Shown here: in pieces, positions 24,919 to 32,602 of the stretch
Position numbering within the stretch: position 1 is the stretch's first letter
Layout of the letters: every line of letters begins with the position of its first letter
From: Lysinibacillus sp. FJAT-14745
Lineage (GTDB): Bacteria; Bacillota; Bacilli; Bacillales_A; Planococcaceae
Assembly: GCF_001275675.1 (NCBI RefSeq)
Contig: NZ_LITM01000015.1
Location: 42,468-75,069 of the forward strand
Direction of reading: 5' to 3'
DNA length: 32,602 bases
Translations under genes and position numbers: made by a program
Notes under the pieces: generated by a model
Database searches by the model: none
Seen by the model: the letters and a program-made list of their open reading frames with translations, nothing else
What the model was told of the DNA's origin: nothing

Positions 24919-25613
24919 TTATAAATGAAATGCTTCTTTGATGCTCAAAGCAACTTCTTCTGCACTCAAGTGTGTGTTGTTGATCTTAAGATAATTTGCA
25001 TATTTTAATTCGCCCTCTAAGGAATTTAATCTGTATTTTTCCATCGAGTTTTTTAAGTCTTTTTCAGACCATTCAAGATCTCTTTTTGAAGGTTTATGCT
25101 CAAGTCGATTACCACTTTTATTGCGTTCCAGTCTTTCTGCTACATCAGCTTCAAGCTCTACAAAGAAGACAGTACCTCCTCTTGATTCAAAAAGTTTAGC
25201 GAGATCGTCCACATAATCCCAATCCTCCTGCATATTAAAAGCCCAGACATAAGTGAAAATTAAACCATACAAATTACTTTTCGATACCTCTTCAAATATT
25301 TCTTGACGAAACAAATTCACTAATCTTTTTCCTTCAGTCGTACCATAACCAAAAAAATGACTAACTAAATCGATCGTCATATGGTTATGAAAAAGTTTTA
25401 ACTTCTTTCAGCGGATGTCCAAACATCCGCTAAAAGAAGTTAAAGCCTCCGGCGGATGTCACGGAATCGGAAAGGAGTAACTTTGTGCATGCACAAAGCC
25501 GATTCCGGACGCAATTATGCCGAGGCATAATTGATACCCGTTATTTTAGCTAATTCCTGTCCAACTGTCATTTTCCCCACTGCTTGAGGTCCAAATATTA
25601 AAACAAGTTTCAT
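24919..25613 (-). pseudogene. P-loop nucleotide-kinase-like ATPase gene split by a repeat insertion
   Basis: The 5' part (25613-25515) encodes MKLVLIFGPQAVGKMTVG with a P-loop (GPQAVGK) up to KITG, then runs into repeat sequence and stops after 32 codons. The 3' part (25401-24919) resumes with LKLFHNHMTIDLV and continues to the normal end (SIKEAFHL). The two halves join cleanly at KITG/LKLFHNH, matching an uncharacterised AAA/kinase-like family known in Bacillus (from memory). The inserted 134 or so bases shift frame and add a stop at 25515-25517. AAGGGGAG precedes the ATG. The 3' part alone could start at ATG 25380 but would lack the ATP site. Confidence 0.88.
25398..25535. repeat. multi-hairpin mobile-type repeat inserted in the kinase-like gene
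   Basis: Three consecutive hairpins make up the element: TTAACTTCTTT..AAAGAAGTTAA with inner AGCGGATGT/ACATCCGCT (25398-25443); CGGAATCGG..CCGATTCCG enclosing CTTTGTGCATGCACAAAG (about 25462-25508); and CAATTATGCCGAGGCATAATTG (25511-25532). It encodes no protein. A shorter copy is at 14825-14868. The gene interruption gives near-exact borders, GGT (25536-25538) on one side and about 25401 on the other. Confidence 0.88.
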
Positions 25614-25738
25614 AGTCTCTCCCCTTTTTAACAATATATTAACATAAGTTTCAAAATTCCCTGAAAAAAGAAGAATTTATCAATTCACCAGCGAGAGTTG
25701 GTGACATTTTGTTAAAACATATGTTATGTGGATATGTA

Positions 25739-25796
25739 GATTGGAGTGGAGACTGGACGCCCCCAGGAAAGCGTCCAGTCGGAACGGAAATCAACC
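25739..25796. repeat. short palindromic intergenic repeat (core form)
   Basis: GATTGGAGTGGAGACTGGAC and GTCCAGTCGGAACGGAAATC arms enclose GCCCCCAGGAAAGC. It is the compact form of the element at 13512-13645. The rest of 25614-25852 shows no gene. Confidence 0.8.
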
Positions 25797-25852
25797 TCAC
25801 ATTGTGAATTTACTATGTTAGCCACTGCTCCTAACAACCCATAATGATTAAA

Positions 25853-27419
25853 CCTAGATTATTCATCAACATATACAAAATCCCACAGAAAAACTGACCT
25901 ATCAGCTTTTCTGTGGGATATTCTTTTTCACCTAAAAGATGAAAAAAGAATCCATTTCTGTTAAGGTTATTGCGACTAAACAAATACCAAAGAAAGGATT
26001 CTTATGATGACTACTTTACCGCAAATCCCCTTACATTTCAATCGTTCTATCAAATTATCTAATGATGGAGGTGCGCTTTCTTCGGATACCGGTCATCTTG
26101 TCTTTCGTGAATTTGACGAAAAAATCGGCTTCTCTCAAACGATTGCCAAACATCTTCAGTTAAAAGATGAACGCACGTATTGCATTCATCAAAATGAGCA
26201 GCTGCTTCGCCAAAAAATCTACCAACTGATCGCTGGTTATCACGAAGACGATGCAGCGGACCAGTTTACACATGACCCGGTATTTACGCAAGTGCTAGGT
26301 ACACCAGCACTCGCTTCTCAACCATCATTATCGCGCTTTTTTAAACGATTTGATTCACAAGCACTCGATCAACTCCAGGCGGCGAATCAAGAACTACTTG
26401 ATTGTGTTCATCATACTCGACAATCGAAAGCACTTCTTTTAGATTTAGATTCGACGCATGCCGATACATACGGAAATCAAGAACAATCAGCTTACAATGC
26501 TCATTACCGAACAGTTGGTTTTCATCCACTCCTCGCCTTTGACGGGTTGACAGGTGATTTTTTGAAAGCCCAATTACGACCTGGCAATGTGTATACATCA
26601 AACAGTGTCGTAGATTTTCTACGTCCCCTGCTTGAACATTATAACGAAACATTTCCAGAAACCTCTGCACTTGTACGTGGGGACAGCGGCTTTGCGGTAC
26701 CGGATCTTTACGAACTATGTGAAAAGGAATCCGTTTACTACATCATTCGTTTAAAAGCCAATCCTAAACTAAAGGCACTCGCTGAAGAACTGCACCCTAC
26801 ACATGAAATTCGTGATGTATCCGTGACCGAACGCTATATCGAAGAATCCATTTATCAAGCGTCTTCTTGGTCCGTACCACGAAGAATCATTATTCAATCG
26901 ATTCGCCCAGCTGGTGAACTATTCTTTTCTCATGCTTTTTTTGTGACGAATCTGAGTGAAACTTTCTCGTCACAAGCCATTGTCGCATCTTATCAACAAC
27001 GAGGCACGATGGAAAATTTCATTAAAGAAGCGAAGAACGGCTTTGGTTTCGATCAGATGAAAAGTCATGATTTCCTTGTCAACGAGGCACGCATGATGTT
27101 AAGTCTGCTTACCTATAATTTTACAAACTGGCTCCGTACACTGAGTTTTCCAAAGCGCTACAAGGGTATTCAAATCCAAACAATTCGTACGCGCCTCATT
27201 AAAGTGGCAAGTAAACTTGTGAAATCTGGACGCTCACTGTACTTTAAATTGTCTTCTAGCTTCGTGTATGCACACTTCTTTTGGGACGTACTGACCCGGG
27301 TGCAACACCTAGAAATCAAATAACCTTTTTTTAAAAATCGACATCGCACCAAGGGAGGAGCCTGCTCAAAAACCGAATTGTTCGACCGTTTTTTTAAATT
27401 TTTCTCCCATTAAGCTAGG
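25853..27419 (+). mobile_element. IS1380-family insertion sequence (ends approximate)
   Basis: An intact IS1380-type transposase is flanked by candidate ends CCTAGATTATT (25853) and, inverted, AATTAAGCTAGG-like sequence (ending 27419), which agree in about 8 of 10 outer bases. No target duplication is visible, so the exact borders are uncertain. A perfect 12-base stem (TCCCACAGAAAA/TTTTCTGTGGGA, 25881-25918) lies ahead of the transposase and may block transcription entering from outside. Confidence 0.6.
26004..27323 (+). CDS. IS1380-family transposase
   Basis: The 439-residue DDE transposase moves its own element by cutting and joining DNA. The family start (NRSIKLSNDGGALSSDTGHLVFREFDEKIG) is typical. 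Catalytic acidic residues fit LLLDLDSTHAD (Asp147 or Asp149), VRGDSGF (Asp227) and QRGTMENFIKEAKNG (Glu337, with the Y-(2)-R-(3)-E-(6)-K pattern). Length is full and no stop interrupts it, so it may be active. AAAGGA precedes the double ATG. Other small frames inside it are shadows. Confidence 0.95.
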   Translation: MMTTLPQIPLHFNRSIKLSNDGGALSSDTGHLVFREFDEKIGFSQTIAKHLQLKDERTYCIHQNEQLLRQKIYQLIAGYHEDDAADQFTHDPVFTQVLGTPALASQPSLSRFFKRFDSQALDQLQAANQELLDCVHHTRQSKALLLDLDSTHADTYGNQEQSAYNAHYRTVGFHPLLAFDGLTGDFLKAQLRPGNVYTSNSVVDFLRPLLEHYNETFPETSALVRGDSGFAVPDLYELCEKESVYYIIRLKANPKLKALAEELHPTHEIRDVSVTERYIEESIYQASSWSVPRRIIIQSIRPAGELFFSHAFFVTNLSETFSSQAIVASYQQRGTMENFIKEAKNGFGFDQMKSHDFLVNEARMMLSLLTYNFTNWLRTLSFPKRYKGIQIQTIRTRLIKVASKLVKSGRSLYFKLSSSFVYAHFFWDVLTRVQHLEIK

Positions 27420-27616
27420 GCTTCACCAAAAAACAAGGCAACTATAAAAAAAACTCATGAAAATACACAAACTTTAGAAAGCTATGAATAATTCAGGTTA
27501 AAAATGTTAATTTATTGATAATGTATTGAAACTATTTATAGAATAATGTTTAATAAACTTGACTTATATTTTATACATAATATTCCTAATAAATATGAGA
27601 AAGGAGAGATGAATTT

Positions 27617-29311
27617 TTGCGCACTTTTAAAATAAGTACAAAATTTAATTTGCTTTTAGTGGGAGTCATCCTATTTTTAAGCGTTATGATTGGATTTGTT
27701 TCCCATATCCAAGTGAAGCAAATTATGCTTAGCAATTTTGAGCAGAGTGTAACCCATATTTCAAAGGTCGGTTATAAGCTGCTAGAGGAACGATTTAAGG
27801 GTGATTGGGCTATTAAAAATGGGGAACTTTACAAAGGGGATACAAAAATCGTTAATCAGGAAGCCTTTGTAGATGAGGTTGGAGAAAGCATCAATGGTGG
27901 TGTAACCATTTTCCAAGGCTCAAAAGGACTTATCACCAACCTAAAGCTAAATGGAGAACGTTTAGTTGGCAAAGATGCTGATCCAAAAGTCGTTGAAAAT
28001 GTAATGAATAAAGGGGAAACCTTTATAGGGGAAGCAGATGTAGTAGGAACGAAATATTTAACACTCTATTCACCCATTAAAGATGCAAATGGAGATATCA
28101 TTGGGATGTGGTTTGTCGGTGAAACGATAGATGAGATGAACTCTATTATCTTTGCATTTATCGGCAAACTTCTCATTGTATTGTTCATCGGAGCTGTCAT
28201 TGCTGTACTAGGTAGCTTCCTGTTCACAAGAGCATTCGTGAAACCGCTTCGAGAAATAAATATTCAACTCCATGACATTGCGGATGGAGAAGGAGATTTA
28301 ACAAAACAGCTACAAATTAACTCCAAGGATGAAGCAGGTGAGCTTGCGCAATCCTTTAATAAAATGCTGACAAGCTTACAAGTATTAATGCAACAAATAG
28401 CCCAATCGTCTAAACAGGTTGATTTATCTTCTGATGGTTTAACAACTAAATCGCAACAAACGGCGGATATGACAAGACAGCTAACATCAACATTAGAAGA
28501 TATAACGGATGGTTCAAAAACTACATTACATAGCACGAGTGATAGCTTAACTGCCATGCAGGAAATGGCGATTGGCATCCAACAAGTTGCTGAAACTGCT
28601 TCAACGGTTTCAGATGCTGCTGATTTAATGAGTGACGAGGCTGCTCAAGGCAATGACTCGTTAAATCGTGTATTGAATCAAATGACAATTATTAATGAAT
28701 CATCTGACCATGTAGAGGCGCAAGTCCGTATATTAGGTGATCAATCACAGCAAATTGGTAATATCGTTGATGTTATTACAAGCATCGCCGATCAAACGAA
28801 TTTGCTTGCCTTAAATGCAGCCATTGAAGCGGCTCGTGCTGGAGAACAAGGAAAAGGCTTTGCTGTTGTTGCAGATGAGGTTCGCAAATTAGCAGAACAA
28901 TCAAAGGAATCTGCTGATCAAATAGCATCACTTATTCATTCAATACAAAATGATACAGCCAATGTTATTACGGCTATTTCTAGTAACTCGAAGGAAGCTG
29001 CAGCAGGTATGGATGTTGTAGATGATACAAAGCTAGCCTTCCACAAGATCATGCAGTCGATTAAAGGGGTTAGTACACAGGTGCACGACATTTCTGCTGT
29101 GACGGAGCAAATGTCCGCAAGTGTTGAAGAAGTGACTGCGTCCACAGAAGCAATGGCACGCATCGCAAGCAAGGCAACTGAAAATACAGAGCACGTTACG
29201 TTAACAGCGAAGGAACAATTAGCTTTCATAGACAATATGGCTTCTTCAGCGAAAGAAATGGCACAACAGGCAGACGAGCTTCAAGGCTTACTACAAAAAT
29301 TCAAATATTAA
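27617..29311 (+). CDS. methyl-accepting chemotaxis protein with single-Cache sensor
   Basis: TTG 27617 follows AAGGAGAG at eight bases; the ATG at 27610 is out of frame. The 564-residue receptor has TM1 (about 11-30), an extracellular sCache-type domain (about 35-178) with [23 protein letters not shown]2 (about 180-203), HAMP (about 204-257) and a long coiled-coil signalling domain with the hairpin tip [20 protein letters not shown] (about 392-411), which binds CheA/CheW. There is no C-terminal CheR pentapeptide. It is a single gene 190 bases after the IS. The ligand is unknown; sCache domains of this type often bind carboxylates. Confidence 0.95.
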   Translation: MRTFKISTKFNLLLVGVILFLSVMIGFVSHIQVKQIMLSNFEQSVTHISKVGYKLLEERFKGDWAIKNGELYKGDTKIVNQEAFVDEVGESINGGVTIFQGSKGLITNLKLNGERLVGKDADPKVVENVMNKGETFIGEADVVGTKYLTLYSPIKDANGDIIGMWFVGETIDEMNSIIFAFIGKLLIVLFIGAVIAVLGSFLFTRAFVKPLREINIQLHDIADGEGDLTKQLQINSKDEAGELAQSFNKMLTSLQVLMQQIAQSSKQVDLSSDGLTTKSQQTADMTRQLTSTLEDITDGSKTTLHSTSDSLTAMQEMAIGIQQVAETASTVSDAADLMSDEAAQGNDSLNRVLNQMTIINESSDHVEAQVRILGDQSQQIGNIVDVITSIADQTNLLALNAAIEAARAGEQGKGFAVVADEVRKLAEQSKESADQIASLIHSIQNDTANVITAISSNSKEAAAGMDVVDDTKLAFHKIMQSIKGVSTQVHDISAVTEQMSASVEEVTASTEAMARIASKATENTEHVTLTAKEQLAFIDNMASSAKEMAQQADELQGLLQKFKY

Positions 29312-29411
29312 GGGATCTTGAAAAAACACTTGATATCCTAACGGTTTAAGGTTCAAGAAAAGTATGGGAAAAATTACTCCTTCTTAACAAATAGACAAAA
29401 CCGACTAAATG

Positions 29412-29439
29412 AACACTCCTGAAAAAGGAGTGTTTTTTT
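29412..29439 (+). terminator. terminator after the chemotaxis receptor
   Basis: AACACTCCT and AGGAGTGTT pair around GAAAA, followed by a T run. Confidence 0.9.
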
Positions 29440-29501
29440 AGATAAATGGGATATTATGTTAAAGTGGAGTGGAGGGAATATACAATGGGAAGGAAGCTGA
29501 G

Positions 29502-29585
29502 ATGAACAAATTATTGATTCTTGAAGCAAGTGGTCTAATTGATAAAGTTTTAATAGAAGAATATAAAAATGATTTTGATCTGTAA
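29502..29585 (+). CDS. possible 27-residue ORF upstream of a small lipoprotein gene
   Basis: ATG 29502 follows GGGAAGG and encodes MNKLLILEASGLIDKVLIEE plus seven residues. The composition resembles the start of a small cytoplasmic protein and it could be a leader or a truncated gene. It ends 28 bases before the lipoprotein start. I do not recognise it. Confidence 0.25.
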   Translation: MNKLLILEASGLIDKVLIEEYKNDFDL

Positions 29586-29613
29586 AGGACATACCTAAAG
29601 AGGAGGTTTGAAA

Positions 29614-30030
29614 ATGAAGCTGAGACTTTTGTTTGGTATTTTTCTTTTAATTAGTTTGACAGCTTGTTCATCATCCAAACAAACTGATATTGCAGATGAG
29701 GTTATCTTCTATGGCGAGGGAGAACATTGGAATGTCAAGTATTTTTACAATCCTGAATTGTATGATGAAAAAAGAGTAAATTGGGTTGAAATGGAATTGA
29801 AAGATTTAGAACTATCGCAGGGGGATTTACATAATATTGACATTAAGTTTAAAGGTAGAGATGGGTTAATTACAGGGAATGTTGGAGATATGATAACAAA
29901 AATTAAAGGCAACGTTATTTCATTTTTAGTTGGTACTGTTAATGTTGAAACATATAAAGAGGATGAATATAATATCAAAATAAAATTCAAAGATAAACAA
30001 GATGTTATTAGATTGCAGTTATTGAACTAA
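29614..30030 (+). CDS. small lipoprotein of unknown function
   Basis: ATG 29614 is seven bases after GGAGG; the in-frame TTG at 29608 is too close to it. The 138-residue protein has a lipoprotein signal (KLRLLFGIFLLISLTAC), so it is anchored by Cys18 after LTA. The mature part is a mix of beta strands and charged residues, with repeated IKFK segments late (about 95-135), suggesting a small beta-sandwich on the outer membrane face of the cell. Similar short lipoproteins occur in Bacillus, but I cannot name the family. Confidence 0.75.
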   Translation: MKLRLLFGIFLLISLTACSSSKQTDIADEVIFYGEGEHWNVKYFYNPELYDEKRVNWVEMELKDLELSQGDLHNIDIKFKGRDGLITGNVGDMITKIKGNVISFLVGTVNVETYKEDEYNIKIKFKDKQDVIRLQLLN

Positions 30031-30071
30031 CGGGTGGCTTTAGTATATTAGCGAAATTAGTAACTCTAACA

Positions 30072-30266
30072 AACCCGCCCCAAAGAGATGCGGCTTTAAG
30101 ACATACAGGGGCCAAGTATAAAATAAAGGATGCCTATAAGAATCTACATATGTGGATTGAAGATAATAAGTATCAAAGACTTAAAAACAAATGGCATTTA
30201 GAAATATTTCACAGCTGGGAAGATAGCGGAAATTTGGATGTAGAGCTATTAGATACCATTGAATAG
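30072..30266 (+). pseudogene. C-terminal remnant resembling a GyrI-like effector-binding domain
   Basis: An open frame without a start codon reads PPQRDAALRHTGAKYKIKDA, then YKNLHMWIEDNKYQ and later HLEIFHSWEDSG, ending at TAG 30264-30266. The pattern H-x-G-x-Y with helix AYKNLHMWIE and an acidic end resembles the GyrI-like small-molecule domains at the C-terminus of MerR/AraC-type regulators. No DNA-binding part is present. I treat it as a decayed fragment. 30267-30403 shows no gene. Confidence 0.4.
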
Positions 30267-30403
30267 GGGCGCGATATAAAGGGGAAATCTCTGTTTATCG
30301 TTATTTTAAAAAAATAGTTGTGCTAATTGATATTTATTTTTTCACAAAGGTTCCCATAATACGAACATATCAGTAAAATAGAGTAGGTTAGGGGGACTAT
30401 ATT

Positions 30404-30667
30404 TTGAAAGATCAACGCTTTAAAATTGCGCATCGAGAGGCGCTTATCGGTATTGGGCTTGTTATCGTTAACTTTGCGATTTGGTTTGGCTTTGCCTATG
30501 GATTAGGCTCTGGTGATCCAACAAGCTATACGTATGTATTCGGTTTCCCTGCATGGTTTTTCTATAGCTGTATTGCAGGGACAGGCTTTATGATTATGTT
30601 AATCTGGATCGTCTTGAAACTCTTTTTCAAAGAGGTACCATTTGACGATGAGGAGGTGGATCAATAA
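30404..30667 (+). CDS. yhdT: YhdT-family small membrane protein (DUF997)
   Basis: The 87-residue protein has two hydrophobic segments (about 14-34 and 45-70) and an acidic tail (VPFDDEEVDQ). This family is encoded just upstream of panF in many bacteria, as here, where its stop shares one base with the panF start. It is presumed to help or accompany the sodium:pantothenate symporter. TTG 30404 follows AGGGGGA; no ATG is available nearby. Confidence 0.88.
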   Translation: MKDQRFKIAHREALIGIGLVIVNFAIWFGFAYGLGSGDPTSYTYVFGFPAWFFYSCIAGTGFMIMLIWIVLKLFFKEVPFDDEEVDQ

Positions 30668-32112
30668 TGCATTGGCAAGTTATTTTTCCACTGCTAGTAT
30701 TTTTAGTCATCATCTTTGGTATTGGAATCTGGTCAAATAAGCATATACGCTCTTCCAATTCATTTTTACAGGAATACTTCCTTGGTGGTCGTGAAATGGG
30801 CGGTTTCATCCTTGCTATGACAATGATTGCTACGTATGGTAGTGCAAGTAGCTTTATTGGTGGTCCAGGCGTTGCTTATACGAAAGGGCTTGGCTGGGTA
30901 TTACTGGCGATGGCGCAGCTTCCTGCAGGTTATTTTGTTTTAATGATTTTAGGGAAGAAATTTGCGATTATCGCAAGACGTTATCAAGCCATCACGTTAA
31001 TAGACTTTTTACGAGAACGCTATAAGAGTCATGCCATTGTCATCCTATCAGCCATTAGTATCATTATCTTTTTATTTTCTGCAATGATGGCACAATGGGT
31101 AGGTGGTGCTCGTTTAATTGAATCATTAACAGGCTTAAACTACACAACTGCACTCTTTATTTTTGCGATTTCTGTACTAGTTTATGTTATTATTGGAGGC
31201 TTCCGTGCTGTTGCATTGACGGATACGGTGCAAGGCTCGATTATGGTCATTGGAACAATTATTTTACTAATTGGGACAATCATCGCTGGTGGAGGAATTG
31301 ATAATATTATGGCCTCACTTGTCGCTGAGAACCCGAACCTTGTGTCTCCATTTGGAGCAGAAGGGGAATTAACGCCATTATACGTTTCTACATTTTGGAT
31401 TTTGATAGGTGTTGGAGTTGTGGGACTGCCACAAATCGCAGTTCGTGCTATGAGCTATAAAGATTCTAAAAGCATGCATTTAGCCATTATTATTGGCACT
31501 ATTGCCATAGGGACAATTATGTTTGGGATGCATCTAATTGGTGTTTTAGCACGTCCAGTGATACCAGGTATTGAGATTGGTGATAAAGTTATGCCGCTGC
31601 TGACGCTAAAGGTTTTGCCGCCATTTTTAGCTGGCATTGTTTTAGCAGCACCAATGGCAGCAACGATGTCCACAGTCAACGCGCTACTTATGCTTGTAAG
31701 CTCTACGGTAGTGAAGGATATTTACTTAAATTATATAAAACCAACAGCTAATGATACGGAAATTAAGCGTGCAAGCTTTATTGTCACAACAGTGATTGGT
31801 TTAGCAGTAATCGTTTTTGCACTAAATCCACCTGATTTATTAGTTTGGCTTAATTTATTCGCTTTTGGCGGACTTGAGGCAGTCTTTATTTGGACAGTCG
31901 TATTAGGTCTATATTGGAAAAAAGCCAATAAGTATGGTGCTATTGCGTCAATGATTTCAGGTATGATCCTATATATTAGCATTGACCGTTTTTATCCTTC
32001 CGTCTTTGGCATGCATACTGTGACAATCCCAATTGTCGCATCCTTATTGATATTTATTATAGTTAGCTTATTAACAAGTCATAAATTTAAAGATGAAAAG
32101 TTATTTATCTAA
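30667..32112 (+). CDS. panF: sodium:pantothenate symporter
   Basis: The 481-residue member of the SSS family has about 13 membrane segments and imports pantothenate with Na+ for CoA synthesis. Family motifs are EYFLGGREMGGF (37-48), IATYGSASSFIGGPGVAY, WVGGARLIE and GFRAVALTDTVQG, the last being the usual SSS signature. Length matches E. coli PanF (about 480). GAGGAGG lies in the end of yhdT. The pair ends at a strong terminator. CoA supply may also serve the acyl-CoA ligase operon, but that link is only by proximity. Confidence 0.93.
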   Translation: MHWQVIFPLLVFLVIIFGIGIWSNKHIRSSNSFLQEYFLGGREMGGFILAMTMIATYGSASSFIGGPGVAYTKGLGWVLLAMAQLPAGYFVLMILGKKFAIIARRYQAITLIDFLRERYKSHAIVILSAISIIIFLFSAMMAQWVGGARLIESLTGLNYTTALFIFAISVLVYVIIGGFRAVALTDTVQGSIMVIGTIILLIGTIIAGGGIDNIMASLVAENPNLVSPFGAEGELTPLYVSTFWILIGVGVVGLPQIAVRAMSYKDSKSMHLAIIIGTIAIGTIMFGMHLIGVLARPVIPGIEIGDKVMPLLTLKVLPPFLAGIVLAAPMAATMSTVNALLMLVSSTVVKDIYLNYIKPTANDTEIKRASFIVTTVIGLAVIVFALNPPDLLVWLNLFAFGGLEAVFIWTVVLGLYWKKANKYGAIASMISGMILYISIDRFYPSVFGMHTVTIPIVASLLIFIIVSLLTSHKFKDEKLFI

Positions 32113-32116
32113 CTAA

Positions 32117-32153
32117 GAAAACGCCGTAGAGATAGAAAATCTACGGCGTTTTA
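32117..32153 (+). terminator. terminator after panF
   Basis: AAAACGCCGTAGA and TCTACGGCGTTTT form a perfect 13-base stem with T-rich flank. It can work in both directions. Confidence 0.92.
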
Positions 32154-32155
32154 TA

Positions 32156-32602
32156 TTGGAGATGGATAGAACGTCCAAAATCGTGGATAGAACCTTCGAA
32201 ATGATGGATAGAAAGTCCAAAGTCGTGGATAGAATCTATGGATTGATGGATAGAAAGTTCAAAGTGACGGAAAGAACCTCCGAAGCGACGGATGAAACCT
32301 TCGAAGTGACGGAAAGAATCACTGAAACGACGGAAAGAACTTGAAGTGACGGATAGACCCTCCGGAGCGAAGGAAAGAATCGCTGAAGCGACGGATGAAA
32401 CCTCCGAAGTGACGGAAAGAATCACTGAAACGACGGATAGAACTTGAAGCGACGGATAGACCCTCCGGAGCGACGGATGAAACCTTCGAAGTGACGGAAA
32501 GAACCACTGAAACGACGGATAGAAATTGAAGCGACGGATAGACCCTCCAAAGCGACGGAAAGAATCGCTGAAGCGACGGATGAAACCTTCGAAGTGACGG
32601 AA
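32156..32602. repeat. 21-bp tandem array with higher-order organisation, open at the window end
   Basis: About 21 units of NNGACGGATAGAACCTCCGAA type run from 32156 to the last base. In the first 115 bases the variants are GATGGATAG/GTGGATAG; later units alternate GACGGATGAAACC, GACGGAAAGAATC, a 19-base unit (GACGGAWAGAACTTGAAGY) and GACGGATAGACCC. The 19-base units break the frame on both strands, so the seven-residue-repeat ORFs across it are artefacts. No promoter or ribosome site is attached. Confidence 0.9.

Noticed and set aside
32156..32602. CRISPR array or coding heptad repeats in the tandem array
   Set aside because: There are no unique spacers, and 19-base units break every reading frame; no start signals exist.

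Overview
The window looks like a chromosomal segment of a low-GC Gram-positive rod close to Lysinibacillus (Bacillaceae/Planococcaceae). The evidence is AT-rich coding DNA, strong GGAGG ribosome sites, frequent TTG starts, a one-step meso-diaminopimelate dehydrogenase, an oxalate-decarboxylase bicupin, a YhdT-PanF pair, and GC-rich palindromic intergenic repeats of the kind scattered through Bacillaceae genomes. The genus assignment is inferred from family knowledge, not from a search.

Layout. 1-846: gene-poor DNA with a C-terminal ECF sigma-factor remnant and the control region of the next gene. 847-4551: large secreted subtilisin-type protease. 4604-5106: decayed O-methyltransferase. 5164-6348: oxalate decarboxylase family bicupin. 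6407-8320: divergent MFS transporter and YeiL-type Crp/Fnr regulator sharing one perfect palindromic operator. 8326-8616: small unknown protein. 8904-9884: ddh. 10278-13466: MalT/SARP-like regulator (STAND ATPase, helical repeats, winged helix, BTAD) behind a possibly structured leader. 13467-13998: nested palindromic repeats. 13999-14826: alpha/beta hydrolase. 15188-15616: membrane-anchored XRE regulator. 15700-15921: three tandem hairpins.

16010-24828 is one tightly packed operon: a lipoprotein substrate-binding protein, two ABC ATPases, two permeases (Liv/Urt type), then a KASIII-like condensing enzyme, an alpha/beta hydrolase, a FabG-like SDR and an acyl-CoA ligase. Stops and starts overlap (ATGA) across the transporter/enzyme boundary, so uptake and CoA-linked metabolism of one carboxylic acid are probably a single unit. 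Its promoter region carries an 8-bp direct repeat with 11-bp periodicity, placed as SARP/BTAD sites are, and a near-perfect cre palindrome. With the BTAD regulator 2.5 kb upstream, this is the best candidate here for an undescribed system.

24919-25613: nucleotide-kinase-like gene split by a 134-138 bp multi-hairpin repeat. 25853-27419: IS1380-family element with an intact transposase. 27617-29311: chemotaxis receptor. 29502-30266: small ORF, small lipoprotein and a GyrI-like remnant. 30404-32112: yhdT-panF. 32156-32602: noncoding 21-bp tandem array with a higher-order period, running off the window end.
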